Below are positions 39,301 to 48,924 of a DNA stretch of 64,000 nt, piece by piece (the first letter of the stretch is position 1; each line of letters starts with the position of its first letter). The position numbers and the translations under genes are program-made. The stretch covers positions 1 through 64,000 of the forward strand of contig NZ_WPIN01000012.1 in the NCBI RefSeq assembly GCF_009754945.1. Reading direction: 5' to 3'. Below the pieces are notes generated by a model. The model saw nothing but the letters and a program-made list of their open reading frames with translations, ran no database searches and had not been told where the DNA came from. Source of the stretch: Spirosoma arboris (lineage in GTDB: Bacteria; Bacteroidota; Bacteroidia; Cytophagales; Spirosomataceae).

Positions 39301-40434
39301 TCAACTTAACTTGCGGTCTTTCCAAACATATCCTTTTCCCTGGGCAGCCAGCCCGAAAAAAAGAACGTACAAAGGATAAATCAATTGCGTCAGTGGAATG
39401 ATCCATACCGACGATTTTTTTTGTAAAAAAACAAGAATCTGTCGTAAAAACAAAAACTCTGATACTGCTTTTAATCCTATAACTACAAGAGTCGTATTTC
39501 CGTTTAAAAATCCCATCAACCAACCCAGAATAGCTACTATCGGGGCGGCATTGCTCAGAAAAACAAAAACAGCCAGCACCGAAGGCAAATAACTCTTATA
39601 AGCCCTCCACTTACTTGCCCACCGTTTGCGCTGGTTGTAAAACGCACGCATTGATCGATGGGGTTGCGTTCGAACAATGGCGTCGGCACTTTTTAAAAAC
39701 CGAATCCCATCAGGATAACGGGTCGAAATCTTGTGCATCAGAAACTCATCATCGCCCGATGCCAGATGGTCGACACCCGCAAAACCGCCCACTTCCGCAA
39801 ATACTTCCTTTACGTAACAAAGGTTGGCACCGTTGCACATAGTTGGAACACCAAGTGCCATTGTGCAGGCTCCGCTCCCAATCAGGCTTGCAAATTCAAC
39901 TGTTTGTAAGGAGTCAAAAATAGTTTCTTCGGTTGTAAAAGTCACTGGACCAGAAATCAGTCTGGCTCCTGTTTCTTTATAGAAAGAGGCTATTGCTCTC
40001 AACCAGTGAGGCCCAACGCGACAATCGCCATCGGTTGCGACAATCAGACTGCCCGCTGCCAGCGCAATACTTTGAGTGATTGCTCTTTTTTTGGGAGAAG
40101 CAGTTTGTTCGTTTGTTAAGGGCAGAGGGCGCAGAATAAAGGAGGCCTGTTGTTGGGCGTATTGCTGAATAATTGAGAGCGTAGTATCGGTAGATGAATC
40201 GTCGGCAACAATTACTTCGAAATGCGGGTAGGACTGTCGATTCAGGTCATTGAGCAGGTTTTCTATATGTTCTGCCTCGTTTCGAACTGGAATTACGACA
40301 GTAATAAACGGTGTATTTGCTGCATCCGTGCCGATTCCTTCAGCCTGAAACGATGGAATTCGTAGCCAGGTCAGCCAAAGCGTGAGCGTAAAGAGTGCAT
40401 ACAGTAGGCTAACTGCCAACAAAAAAACGGTCAT
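39301..40434 (-). CDS. Family 2 glycosyltransferase, membrane-bound
   Basis: A 377-residue GT2 enzyme that transfers a sugar from a nucleotide donor. There is an N-terminal membrane anchor (about 3-22), a GT-A core (VVIPVRNEAEHIENLLNDL; DDSSTDTTL; TDGDCRVGPHWL, the DxD equivalent; GDDEFLM; QRKRWASKW, the Q-x-x-R-W-type motif) and two to three C-terminal membrane helices. Chain-forming or lipid-linked substrate is likely. It is followed upstream by the flippase-like gene in the same direction, hinting at glycolipid or cell-surface polymer synthesis. Confidence 0.85.
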   Translation of the reverse strand: MTVFLLAVSLLYALFTLTLWLTWLRIPSFQAEGIGTDAANTPFITVVIPVRNEAEHIENLLNDLNRQSYPHFEVIVADDSSTDTTLSIIQQYAQQQASFILRPLPLTNEQTASPKKRAITQSIALAAGSLIVATDGDCRVGPHWLRAIASFYKETGARLISGPVTFTTEETIFDSLQTVEFASLIGSGACTMALGVPTMCNGANLCYVKEVFAEVGGFAGVDHLASGDDEFLMHKISTRYPDGIRFLKSADAIVRTQPHRSMRAFYNQRKRWASKWRAYKSYLPSVLAVFVFLSNAAPIVAILGWLMGFLNGNTTLVVIGLKAVSEFLFLRQILVFLQKKSSVWIIPLTQLIYPLYVLFFGLAAQGKGYVWKDRKLS

Positions 40435-40479
40435 TTACTTATCATTTGTGGTCATTGATAATCAGTTCTGGAATGATTA

Positions 40480-41460
40480 TCAATGACGGCTAATCTTTAG
40501 TTTCCAGACCCAAATTAATCCAACTAATACGGGAGTCAGGACATTTGCCAACCAGAGTGTCAGGGTTGCCGTAATCAAAACGGGGGCCGGAACCCGTTCA
40601 AACGGAGCAAACACCCATAATGAAGCCGCTTCCCGCACACCCAAATCGCTTAGTAAATTGAATGCAGGGGTAATCGTTTTTACCAGAAATACCAACCCAA
40701 TACCAGATGCTGAGACAGCAGGCGGCAGGAATATGCCTACTACGCGCATAGCGAAGTAAAACTGAACCGAAAACACAATATAGCGAAGAGCTGCAACGCT
40801 AAGCGCCAGACCAATTTCCAAACCTGAGTAAAGACCCGCTACGTTCCAATAGGTTGCAAATCGCGCCAGAGTCGGCCAGGTCGAAAGCCATAGAACAAGC
40901 CTGCGACGCACCATCCCAAATACGACTCCTCCCAGCGACAATACGCACAAGGCAATCAACAACACCTGTGCAGTCGATGTATTTCGCTCAGGAACAATTA
41001 CCAGATACTGCGCCCAGGCTACTGTCCCGAATACCAGAGCGACGTAAAACTGCATCCCTCCTGACACTAAGGATGCTCCGATTGCTTCGGCGCGTCCTTT
41101 GCGTACTGATAATACCCGGCCAGCCGTATCGCCCAGTTGCGCAGGCAACGCAAATCCTAACGACACGCCGGTTAATACCCCCCGGTAAGCGTCCCAAAAT
41201 GACGTTTTTTCGACACGCTGAAGTAGAATCTGCCATTTCAAGGCCTCAAAACCCCAGTTAACTGGGGTTAACACTACTAATCCAATGGCCCAGCGTTCGG
41301 GATGATCAACGGTGAGAAGTTGAGTTTGTACTGTTTCCCAATCGAACGGTTGCTGCCGAACTACATGGACGATATAGGCCACAAGTCCGGCAAAAACGAC
41401 GATTTTAGCCCAAAAGGTGATTTTTTTATCTGGTTTCAGCGACAATACGTAGGAGAACAC
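40480..41460 (-). CDS. Flippase-like LPG-synthase TM-domain protein (UPF0104)
   Basis: A 326-residue integral membrane protein with about eight helices. The order (NWGFEALKWQILL early, GVLTGVSLGFALPAQLGDTAGR in the middle, FNLLSDLGVREAASLWVF near the end) matches the lysylphosphatidylglycerol-synthase transmembrane family. Members without the synthetase domain often act with glycosyltransferases in lipid transport. Same direction as the glycosyltransferase with 45 bases between, so one operon is likely. Confidence 0.82.
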   Translation of the reverse strand: MFSYVLSLKPDKKITFWAKIVVFAGLVAYIVHVVRQQPFDWETVQTQLLTVDHPERWAIGLVVLTPVNWGFEALKWQILLQRVEKTSFWDAYRGVLTGVSLGFALPAQLGDTAGRVLSVRKGRAEAIGASLVSGGMQFYVALVFGTVAWAQYLVIVPERNTSTAQVLLIALCVLSLGGVVFGMVRRRLVLWLSTWPTLARFATYWNVAGLYSGLEIGLALSVAALRYIVFSVQFYFAMRVVGIFLPPAVSASGIGLVFLVKTITPAFNLLSDLGVREAASLWVFAPFERVPAPVLITATLTLWLANVLTPVLVGLIWVWKLKISRH

Positions 41461-41492
41461 GTTACTTTGTATGAGAGCCTAACGCCCAATTC

Positions 41493-42083
41493 ATGATTAT
41501 CACACCTACTTCATCTACCCTCACCAAAGAGAAAATTATTCTCGGTGTCGATCCCGGAACCCAAATTGCTGGTTATGGCATCATTTCGGTGAAAGCGGGC
41601 GTCATGAGCATGATGCAATACGGCGTGGTTCAGTTGACCAAATATAGCACTTACCAACTGAAGCTTCAGAAACTCTACGAAACCATCCTCCGCCTGATTG
41701 ACGAATATAACCCGGATGAGATGGCCATCGAAGATCCATTTTTCGGCAAAAACGTACAGGCTATGCTTAAGCTTGGGCGAGCGCAGGGTGTAGTTATGGC
41801 CGCTGCTTTATCCCGGAATATTCCGATTGTAGAGTATGCCCCCCGGCGTATAAAACAGTCCGTAACGGGCAACGGAAATGCGTCCAAAGATCAGGTGTCG
41901 CAGATGGTTAGCCATTTGCTGAAAGAAAATCTAGACCCTCAGTTTTTCGACGCTACCGACGCGCTGGCCATTGCCATTTGCCATCATTTTCACGAAAATG
42001 CGTTACCGGTTGCTCCGGGCAAAAAGACAAAGAAAGGTGCCTGGGGCGCATTTGTGAGCGAGAATTCAGGGCGAGTGATGTAA
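41493..42083 (+). CDS. ruvC: Crossover junction endodeoxyribonuclease RuvC
   Basis: A 196-residue Holliday-junction resolvase. Catalytic acids are visible: D in GVDPGTQIAGYG, E in MAIEDPFFGKN and the pair in FDATDALAIAICHH. Also typical are GRAQGVVMAAA and APRRIKQSVTGNGNASKDQV. The C-terminal extension (KKTKKGAWGAFVSE) is common in Bacteroidota. It resolves junctions made by RecA with RuvAB. A TACTTTG-like promoter element lies about 20 bases upstream. It is divergent from the flippase gene. Confidence 0.96.
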   Translation: MIITPTSSTLTKEKIILGVDPGTQIAGYGIISVKAGVMSMMQYGVVQLTKYSTYQLKLQKLYETILRLIDEYNPDEMAIEDPFFGKNVQAMLKLGRAQGVVMAAALSRNIPIVEYAPRRIKQSVTGNGNASKDQVSQMVSHLLKENLDPQFFDATDALAIAICHHFHENALPVAPGKKTKKGAWGAFVSENSGRVM

Positions 42084-42178
42084 TCCAAATCGACTTATTC
42101 ACCGGCACATTCTGCCTGCCTGCCACAATTCTGCTTACCAATCAACCGATTTAGCTGATTCAGGAGTAATTTCCCTCC

Positions 42179-43291
42179 ATGAATAATCGGCTTTCGACCA
42201 TCGCGATTCACGTGCTTGGTTGCCTAACCTTTCTGGCACTGCCCTATATTTTTGCGTCGAATGGACTGGCAAAACTGGCCGAACTCCCCAACAATCCGCA
42301 TGAGCAACGCAACCTGATATCGTATCTACTGACAATTGTCTTTTTCTACACGAATTACTACGTCCTGATTCCAAGGTTGTTTTTCCATAGAAAATATGTT
42401 CTCTATGCACTCGCTTCAGTAGGCTGTTTTCTACTCATTGAAAGTACGCTTGTTGCCATCAATCGGCAGGGGATTGGTTCACCAGTAAGGCGTCAGCCTC
42501 CTCCAATCGACGACCGCATGGGGCATCGACCACTACCGCCATTTCCAAACGGCCCACGTCCACCTTTCCCATCAGACCATTTTCCAGAACCAGGATCTCA
42601 ACCATCAGGCTTACCGTCCGAACTTAGTCAAACGTTTTTCCTGACGCTGGTCGGATTTCTGATGGCCCTCGCTATACGCGTTAATAACCGATGGCGAGAG
42701 ACTGAACAGGAAAAAATTCAGACAGAACTCTCCTATCTGAAAGCACAGATTAACCCACATTTTCTATTCAATACGCTCAACAGCATTTACTCACTGGCAA
42801 TTATCGAATCGCCCCCGACAGCTGATGCCATTGTTAAACTGTCGTCATTTTTACGGTACGTTATTCAGGAATCGGAAAAAAATCTGGTTTCGTTACGGAA
42901 TGAACTCGATTATGTGGGGCAGTATATTTCCCTGCAAAAGCTGCGATTGGGTGATACGGTACAGATCGATTTTTCGGTTGAAGGCAATGCCAACGGTAAA
43001 CAAATTGTCCCTTTGTTGCTGATCTCCTTCATTGAAAATGCATTCAAATACGGTGTTAGTCCTGAAGAGCCGTCTGGGATTCAAATTGTCATCGCCATTA
43101 AGGATGCTGAATTGCACTGCTACGTGGCCAATAAGAAAGTACGCGTGTTCCAGCCTACAGCCGTAGCCAGTGGCATTGGACTAACCAATACAAAAGCTCG
43201 TTTGCAACTTCTGTATCCTGAGCGTCATCGACTGGTTATTAGCGACAAACCAGATAGTTTTACGGTCGACTTATCCATTACTCTGTCATGA
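42179..43291 (+). CDS. LytS-type sensor histidine kinase
   Basis: A 370-residue kinase of the His_kinase (LytS/YehU) class. Membrane helices occur at about residues 8-26, 45-62, 75-93 and 150-165, with a proline-rich extracytoplasmic or loop stretch (PPIDDRMGHRPLPPFPNGPR). The phospho-acceptor is in LKAQINPHFLFNTLNSI, and HATPase motifs are FIENAFKYGV and GIGLTNTKARL. It overlaps the LytTR regulator gene by four bases, so the two form a two-component system. Input signal is unknown. Confidence 0.9.
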   Translation: MNNRLSTIAIHVLGCLTFLALPYIFASNGLAKLAELPNNPHEQRNLISYLLTIVFFYTNYYVLIPRLFFHRKYVLYALASVGCFLLIESTLVAINRQGIGSPVRRQPPPIDDRMGHRPLPPFPNGPRPPFPSDHFPEPGSQPSGLPSELSQTFFLTLVGFLMALAIRVNNRWRETEQEKIQTELSYLKAQINPHFLFNTLNSIYSLAIIESPPTADAIVKLSSFLRYVIQESEKNLVSLRNELDYVGQYISLQKLRLGDTVQIDFSVEGNANGKQIVPLLLISFIENAFKYGVSPEEPSGIQIVIAIKDAELHCYVANKKVRVFQPTAVASGIGLTNTKARLQLLYPERHRLVISDKPDSFTVDLSITLS

Positions 43292-44031
43292 TTCGCGCTA
43301 TTGCCTTAGACGACGAACCCCCTGCCCTGCGGATACTTACCCACTTCTGCCAGCAAGTGGACTTCATCGATCTGCAAAAAACGTTTACCCGCACCGATGA
43401 GGCTCTGCGTTACCTGGAGCAATTTCCTGTCGACCTTTTGTTTTTGGACATCAATATGCCGTCGATGTCGGGTATTGATTTTTATAAGGCTACGGGGTCC
43501 GAATCAGCCAATCAGTCTGTCAACCGGATGGTTATTTTCACGACAGCTTATGCCGAATATGCCGTCGAAGGCTTTACGCTCAATGCTGTCGATTACTTAT
43601 TAAAGCCATTTACCTTCGAGCGTTTTTTGCAGGCGGCTAACAAAGCGACCGATTTCTACCGATGGCAGCAGCGCTCCGATAAAGCGAGCGAAGCCTATAT
43701 TTACGTCCGGGCTGACTACAGCCTTCATAAGATTGCCCTGGCTGATATTTTATTCATTGAAGGGTTAGACGATTACCTCAAAATACACTTTCAGCCGACT
43801 AGTACGGGTAAAAATCGAACCGACATACCTCGACCCATCGTTGCCCGAATGACCATGAAAGCCATGATGGAACGACTCCCTAGTACGGATTTTGCGCGGG
43901 TGCATCGTTCGTATATCGTACCCTTGAATCGCATAGAAACCATTCGAAACAAGGCGATTTTATTAGATGGCCGTGAAATTCCGATCGGTGCCAGCTATGA
44001 AGCTGACTTACTGAACCGATTCGGGCAATAA
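43288..44031 (+). CDS. LytTR response regulator
   Basis: A 247-residue regulator. Receiver (about 1-120): ALDDEPPALRIL, phospho-acceptor D in LLFLDINMPSMSG, T/S in VIFTTAYAEYAVEGF, K in YLLKPFTFERF. LytTR domain (about 135-245): ILFIEGLDDYLKIHF, FARVHRSYIVPLNRI. It is coupled to the LytS-type kinase directly upstream and should bind direct repeats in promoters. Confidence 0.93.
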   Translation: MIRAIALDDEPPALRILTHFCQQVDFIDLQKTFTRTDEALRYLEQFPVDLLFLDINMPSMSGIDFYKATGSESANQSVNRMVIFTTAYAEYAVEGFTLNAVDYLLKPFTFERFLQAANKATDFYRWQQRSDKASEAYIYVRADYSLHKIALADILFIEGLDDYLKIHFQPTSTGKNRTDIPRPIVARMTMKAMMERLPSTDFARVHRSYIVPLNRIETIRNKAILLDGREIPIGASYEADLLNRFGQ

Positions 44032-44147
44032 ACTTCCGTTTACCGACACAAACGGACTGTTTACCGCAAACCTCAGCGGTAAAGCAACATTAAATTTCCT
44101 CGCTGCGTACTGTCCTATATAAATCAACTTCCTGTTTATTACTTAGT

Positions 44148-44900
44148 ATGGAACGCAAAGAATTTTTGAAACGAGGTTTTGGCAGTTTATTAGGTATCGC
44201 TGCCGTTGCACCGCTTGTTGGAGCATGTTCATCCTCAACGGTTGATCCTGTTTCAACTACCACTACTGGAACCAGCACATCGACGGGTTCAACCAATGGC
44301 AGTTCGTCAAGCAATTGTAGCGTCACACCCAGCGAAACCGAAGGCCCCTTTCCCACTAAAGTGCCTGCCAACTTCGTCCGAAAAGACATCACGGATGGTC
44401 GAACAGGAGTTGCGTTTACCATGAATATCACGATCAAAAATGCGAACAACAGCTGTGCCGCTTTGTCTGGTGCGTTGGTCGATGTCTGGCATTGTGATAA
44501 AGATGGGTACTATTCGGAATATGGTGGAAGCGGTATGCAAAGCGTTAATTTCACGACTGTCGATTTCTTGCGGGGTCGGCAAACGACGGATACTAATGGG
44601 CTAGTTTCGTTCACGTCTATTTTCCCCGGCTGGTATTCGGGCAGAGCGCCACACGTTCACGTGCATATTTACAATTCAGCAGGCAAATCGTTGTTGGTAA
44701 CGCAGATCGCCTTCCCATACGATATCACAACCATTGTTTATACAACGGCTCAGTCTTATGGCTATACCAAAGGCGTACAGGACACAAAGAATGAATCGGA
44801 CAACGTCTTTTCGGATGGCTTCACGACTGAATTAGCGACCGTTTCGGGAAGCATTTCTGCCGGGTACACACTCTCGCATACAATAGTTGTCAGCGCATAA
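44148..44900 (+). CDS. Intradiol ring-cleavage dioxygenase family, exported
   Basis: A 250-residue protein. The N-terminus has a Tat-like start (RKEFLKRGFGSLLGIAAVAP) and a possible lipobox (LVGACSSS), then a Thr/Ser-rich linker. The core matches intradiol dioxygenases: TEGPFPTK, GALVDVWHCDKDGYYSEYGG, the metal-binding FPGWYSGRAPHVHVHIY (Tyr, His, His). These Fe(III) enzymes cleave catechols; exported versions are common in Bacteroidota, and their substrate is often unknown. Single gene with a hairpin after it. Confidence 0.88.
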   Translation: MERKEFLKRGFGSLLGIAAVAPLVGACSSSTVDPVSTTTTGTSTSTGSTNGSSSSNCSVTPSETEGPFPTKVPANFVRKDITDGRTGVAFTMNITIKNANNSCAALSGALVDVWHCDKDGYYSEYGGSGMQSVNFTTVDFLRGRQTTDTNGLVSFTSIFPGWYSGRAPHVHVHIYNSAGKSLLVTQIAFPYDITTIVYTTAQSYGYTKGVQDTKNESDNVFSDGFTTELATVSGSISAGYTLSHTIVVSA

Positions 44901-44904
44901 TATC

Positions 44905-44966
44905 TTTTAACCACAGAGAACACGGAGTTTTTACCTGCTTTTCCTCCGTATTCTCTGTGGTTAAAA
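44905..44966. terminator. Long hairpin of CCACAGAGAACACGGAG type
   Basis: TTTTAACCACAGAGAA-ACGGAG (44905-44927) pairs with its complement at 44944-44966 with one mismatch. The arm resembles a REP-like sequence widespread in bacterial genomes. It can end transcription of the dioxygenase gene. Confidence 0.65.
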
Positions 44967-45005
44967 ACTTTAAAATATCTGATTGATTGAAGCTTATAAC
45001 TAGTT

Positions 45006-45533
45006 ATGACAAAAGGGATCATTCGCCTGAGTTATCGAAAGATCATTGACGCTACGTCTCAAAAACCGTGGGACAAATTCGTTTTTGAGGATACCTACAT
45101 GGAATTTTACATGCAGGCCCAGTACTATAACCAGGCGAACAAATACAGTACGTTTCAGGAGTTGCTGGATAATGTCCCTAACGCCGATAAGCTCCATAAC
45201 CTGACCAGTAGGGCTGCTATTGGCTACATCCGGCAGTTAAACAAAATCATCCCTGACATTGCAAATAGTTCAGGGAAACTGTGTCTCCCGTTTACGCAAT
45301 TCAAATTTGAGATTATTCAGTCGCATGTTCAGACTAAAGATGCTCATAAAATTGCTATCTTATTTTATAGCGAACCGCTAACCTGGATCGATACGCTTAT
45401 TGACCGATTACTGATTGCTTACGGCGACCAGCGAGAAGCCCTGCAAACGGGCAAAGAGATAGAGACAGACCTGATTGCCCTACAACCCTATCTTAGTATT
45501 TCGTCATTCCAGCAGGCAGATTTGCCGAATTAA
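45006..45533 (+). CDS. Hypothetical protein paired with a cupin
   Basis: A 175-residue soluble helical protein (EDTYMEFYMQAQYYNQANKY, LTSRAAIGYIRQLNKIIPD, ALQTGKEIETDLIALQ). It is five bases from the pirin-like gene and so part of an operon with it. No family recognised. Confidence 0.65.
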   Translation: MTKGIIRLSYRKIIDATSQKPWDKFVFEDTYMEFYMQAQYYNQANKYSTFQELLDNVPNADKLHNLTSRAAIGYIRQLNKIIPDIANSSGKLCLPFTQFKFEIIQSHVQTKDAHKIAILFYSEPLTWIDTLIDRLLIAYGDQREALQTGKEIETDLIALQPYLSISSFQQADLPN

Positions 45534-45538
45534 TCCCT

Positions 45539-46264
45539 ATGGATAATCACACCCAGGCTCAACTGTACCTGTCCGACCAGCGGGGCTGTTCACAAATCGA
45601 TTACTTCCGGAGTTTTCACGACTTCAATTTTGGCAGTTATGTATCGGAACATAGAGAGCCTTTCGGAGCCTTGAAGCTCCTGAACGACGATACACTGAAA
45701 GCTGGCTATAGCATCAGCATGCATGTGGAGGAAACTACAACGGTTATTCTACTTCCGATTGTTGGTGGACTTGAATACCAAAGCAGCGTAGGCACTGGCT
45801 TTCTGGAAGCTGGTCAGACTCAGATTCTTTCGTTATCAGCTGGTATGAGTTACCAAATCAGTAATCCATACGAAACAGAGCTGATCAATTTTATACAGAT
45901 CTGGCTAACAGATCAATCGAGTGCGTTTACTCCAGCAAGCCAGCAAACAAGTTTTAATCTTACCGATAAAAATAAGCTCCTCCCTTTTTTCTCAATAAAC
46001 TCGACAGCCAATACAAATCATGGCCAGAGTACTGGCTTTATTGGTACCTATGCTGGTCGTGAAGAAGACGTTTATCAGCTAAGAAAAGCGGAAAACGGGA
46101 TCTTTGTATTCATACTTAGCGGTGCCTTTGAAATTCAGAACAGGCTTCTTCACGAACGGGACGGGCTAGCGTTGTCGGCGATACAACATGGAGAGGTAGA
46201 CTTTGAGGCTTTATCAAACGACGCAATTCTCCTGCTCCTGGAAATTCCCCTGAACGAATCCTAA
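45539..46264 (+). CDS. Pirin-like cupin protein
   Basis: A 241-residue bicupin of pirin/YhhW type. Typical segments are DYFRSFHDFNFGSYV and FGALKLLNDDTLKAGYSISM, with a second cupin domain from about 150 (GREEDVYQLRKAENGIFVFI). The usual pirin HPH metal ligands at the start (HPHRGFET) are replaced (SISMHVEETTTVIL), so the metal site is altered or absent. It may be a non-catalytic or differently tuned member. It is the second gene of a two-gene operon. Confidence 0.7.
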   Translation: MDNHTQAQLYLSDQRGCSQIDYFRSFHDFNFGSYVSEHREPFGALKLLNDDTLKAGYSISMHVEETTTVILLPIVGGLEYQSSVGTGFLEAGQTQILSLSAGMSYQISNPYETELINFIQIWLTDQSSAFTPASQQTSFNLTDKNKLLPFFSINSTANTNHGQSTGFIGTYAGREEDVYQLRKAENGIFVFILSGAFEIQNRLLHERDGLALSAIQHGEVDFEALSNDAILLLLEIPLNES

Positions 46265-46321
46265 AAAACCAAGTCAATTATTTATCCTGGAAAAGCAGCT
46301 AGATGCCGATTCACTGTTGCC

Positions 46322-47179
46322 TTACATTCGAAAAGAGAGGTTGTATTGGATACCTCCATATGTGCGAAATATCGTCATAACACAGGTCGATGCAATCGTT
46401 ACTCCATCATTGACAGCAGGCTTCCAGTTAAATTTCTCAGGCATCCACTCGGGCATATTACGCAGTATCTGCTGAACGTAGCTGCCTACAACAGGAACCT
46501 GCTGTTCTGCATATGGGGCGGTGTAAACAGATACACTAACGCGAACAACCTGACCAATCTCATTGATGGTCAACGACGCATTTATCCTCCGTACCTTCTC
46601 TCCATCCAGTACCGACGCCAGTTTTTGATTTAGATACGCTTGTAAGTCCTGGGGTCTACCCAGAAACTTAGCCGGTTGGTAAAACGGCTCACATTTTTGT
46701 TCAACTCCCTCCGGTGTATAACACTGGCTCTTGGTCAGGCGCCCATTCTTGTAAAATTCCTTCCGCTTAATGGTACCATCCTCATAAAAAGCCATAAAGG
46801 GGCCATGCAACGCATCCTCTTTATAGTCGCAGTTTATGTATATCTGCCCGGAAGGATACATGATTTTAGTAGGCCCATGATGAATTATTCGGCTGATACT
46901 GTCTAATTGAAAGCCATTGGCAAGCGTTTTGGGCAATAACGTATAGGAATCCGTACGGAATAACGCGCCATTTTTTCGGTAAATACGGACGGTAAAGTAC
47001 TGATCATGCTTACCATAATAAAGAATCTCTTCATCATAGTCGGCAAACTCATGGCGAACTGTATACGTCAGCTTCGTATGAACAGAATCTGCCTGCGCAT
47101 ACACAGATTGACCGGGCAACCAGGGAAGCAGGAAATATAAAGCGATTATCAAATAGTTCCTGTAGAGCGTAATCCTCAT
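46322..47179 (-). CDS. MORN-repeat protein with TonB-C-like domain
   Basis: A 285-residue exported protein. Signal peptide about 1-29 (ends VYAQA). The centre has MORN_2-type repeats (GPTKIMYPSGQIYINCDYKE, GPFMAFYEDGTIKRKEFYKN). The last 100 residues resemble the TonB C-terminal domain (ASLTINEIGQVVRVSVSVYT, LRNMPEWMPEKFNWKP). Such combinations occur as periplasmic proteins in Bacteroidota. It is a single gene. TonB function would need an N-terminal anchor, which is absent, so the protein probably uses the domain for binding. Confidence 0.75.
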   Translation of the reverse strand: MRITLYRNYLIIALYFLLPWLPGQSVYAQADSVHTKLTYTVRHEFADYDEEILYYGKHDQYFTVRIYRKNGALFRTDSYTLLPKTLANGFQLDSISRIIHHGPTKIMYPSGQIYINCDYKEDALHGPFMAFYEDGTIKRKEFYKNGRLTKSQCYTPEGVEQKCEPFYQPAKFLGRPQDLQAYLNQKLASVLDGEKVRRINASLTINEIGQVVRVSVSVYTAPYAEQQVPVVGSYVQQILRNMPEWMPEKFNWKPAVNDGVTIASTCVMTIFRTYGGIQYNLSFRM

Positions 47180-47266
47180 TTTCCAGGTATATAAGCCTTA
47201 AGCAATGACAACTGATTAGTTACTAAGATAGTTATTCTTGCAGTATTGTGCTACTAACTATCTATT

Positions 47267-47701
47267 ATGGTTGTCTATCAACATACCCTTCATTTACCGG
47301 CCTACTCTCGCGGTTTTCATTTGATTACCCGACTTATTGAGCGTGAATTTACTGACCTGCAACAGATTCGCACAGGATTATTGCAGGTGTTTATTCAGCA
47401 CACATCGGCCAGTCTGACCATCAATGAGAATGCTGACCCAACTGTACGAGGTGATTTTGAGCGATTTTTTAATAAGACAGTGCCGGAAAACGCCCCCTAT
47501 TACCAACACGATTACGAGGGTTCCGACGATATGCCCGCTCATCTGAAAGCCGCGATGCTGGGCCATTCGGTCACGATTCCTATTACGAACGGGCGATTGA
47601 ATCTGGGAACGTGGCAGGGTATTTATCTTGGCGAACATCGCAATCATGGCGGCCGTCGAACGCTGATACTCACTGCCTGGGGAGAATTGATGAATGAATG
47701 A
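47267..47701 (+). CDS. YjbQ family (secondary thiamine-phosphate synthase) protein
   Basis: A 144-residue YjbQ/UPF0047 protein. Diagnostic: GLLQVFIQHTSASLTINENADP, DMPAHLKAAMLGHSVTIPI, NGRLNLGTWQGIYLGEHRNHGGRR. Members show weak thiamine-phosphate synthase activity; the physiological role is uncertain. A TATTCTTG promoter-like sequence lies about 35 bases upstream. A strong terminator follows at 47749. Confidence 0.92.
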   Translation: MVVYQHTLHLPAYSRGFHLITRLIEREFTDLQQIRTGLLQVFIQHTSASLTINENADPTVRGDFERFFNKTVPENAPYYQHDYEGSDDMPAHLKAAMLGHSVTIPITNGRLNLGTWQGIYLGEHRNHGGRRTLILTAWGELMNE

Positions 47702-47748
47702 TTTTACAAAATTCAGTTCATTTTTTGCCAGCTACCTTATAATGAACA

Positions 47749-47790
47749 ATTCTCCAGACTCTCTTTGCTCAAAAAGAGAATCTGGAGAAT
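47749..47790. terminator. Bidirectional terminator
   Basis: ATTCTCCAGA-TCTCTTT (47749-47766) pairs with AAAAGAGA-TCTGGAGAAT (47772-47790). It lies between two converging genes and serves both. Confidence 0.75.
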
Positions 47791-47815
47791 CATTACCGTG
47801 TCTTTAGGCTACTTA

Positions 47816-48706
47816 TCAATAATTTTCATACTCAAAATATAAGGTTTCCAGCACACTGTTACCACTCGCCGTAACGCGCTTGGTTGGCAAATTGGCCGCG
47901 TTGTAGGTATACGAATACAGCGTAACTACTCCCCCTGATATAGCAGAGGTTATATTATTTTGACTTAACGTGACCAGGCTATTAATCACACCCCCAAAAT
48001 ACGTGTTGTCATTTAAACTTGCACTGATTGGTATGGCAAACATACCAGGCCTAGGAATGACAAAGAGCCCATAGAACGGGTTTACGTTCGTGTCAAATGC
48101 ATAGGTAATAGTTCCAGTAGTGGTGAAGGAAGTACCGCGAAAAATCGTTGATGAGACAATAGCGGTCGTTACGTTATTGCCAGTATAGGTATATGAATTG
48201 TTCCCAGTGACCGAGACACCAGGAATGCTAAAGGATATAGAACCACCTACTACCCGGTTGGCAGGATCATATTGAGGGGTCACTGACCAGCCCGGATTAG
48301 GAATTGAGTAATTAGTTGAGAGCCCAAATCCAGACACTTGGCCAGCCCCATTATAACCATATGAATAAAGTTCAACCGGGTTAGGCGAACTCCCAGATCG
48401 TCTGACAACTTCGCGCCGAGCCTGGATGAGTCGATTTTGGGCATTATATTGAAAAACCGTGTTCTCCACTGGCGTTGTACTACTATCGGGTGCCTGGTAC
48501 CCAATAATCAAACTAAGACGCCCTTGCGCATCGTATTTAAACGCGCTAACCTTCGATGTACCATTCGGTCCGTCCTGGGTTATTGTTTTAACCCGCAAAC
48601 GGCTAGCCCCTGGTGTAACAGCCGGAATTCGGTGATCTGCGCAGCCGACAAACCCGACAATAAGCAGCAGACAACTAATGGATTTAAGTAAATTTTTGGT
48701 CTTCAT
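47816..48706 (-). CDS. Lipoprotein with RHS-like YD repeats (DUF4595-like)
   Basis: A 296-residue lipoprotein. Lipobox LLLIVGFVGC at about residue 22. The rest has YD-type repeats (FKYDAQGRLSLIIGYQAP, FQYNAQNRLIQARREV, YGYNGAGQVSGFGL, YTYNAANLPTKRV), which occur in many Bacteroidota surface lipoproteins of unknown function. Single gene. Confidence 0.78.
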   Translation of the reverse strand: MKTKNLLKSISCLLLIVGFVGCADHRIPAVTPGASRLRVKTITQDGPNGTSKVSAFKYDAQGRLSLIIGYQAPDSSTTPVENTVFQYNAQNRLIQARREVVRRSGSSPNPVELYSYGYNGAGQVSGFGLSTNYSIPNPGWSVTPQYDPANRVVGGSISFSIPGVSVTGNNSYTYTGNNVTTAIVSSTIFRGTSFTTTGTITYAFDTNVNPFYGLFVIPRPGMFAIPISASLNDNTYFGGVINSLVTLSQNNITSAISGGVVTLYSYTYNAANLPTKRVTASGNSVLETLYFEYENY

Positions 48707-48924
48707 GGGATATAGTAATAAGCTATTATGTTAAAACATTCGCCTTTTCTAGCTATCAACTAAACGGCTGTTAATCAGCATTATTAATAACAGCAGCTTA
48801 GTTGATTTCTACTATGCGAATTCGCCATGAAGGTATTTTGCATTCTATTTATTTCCTAATACTTTTCCGGTTTAAACGTTGAACTGGTTACAGAATTTAT
48901 AAAGCGGTCACTTTTTACAAAAAA

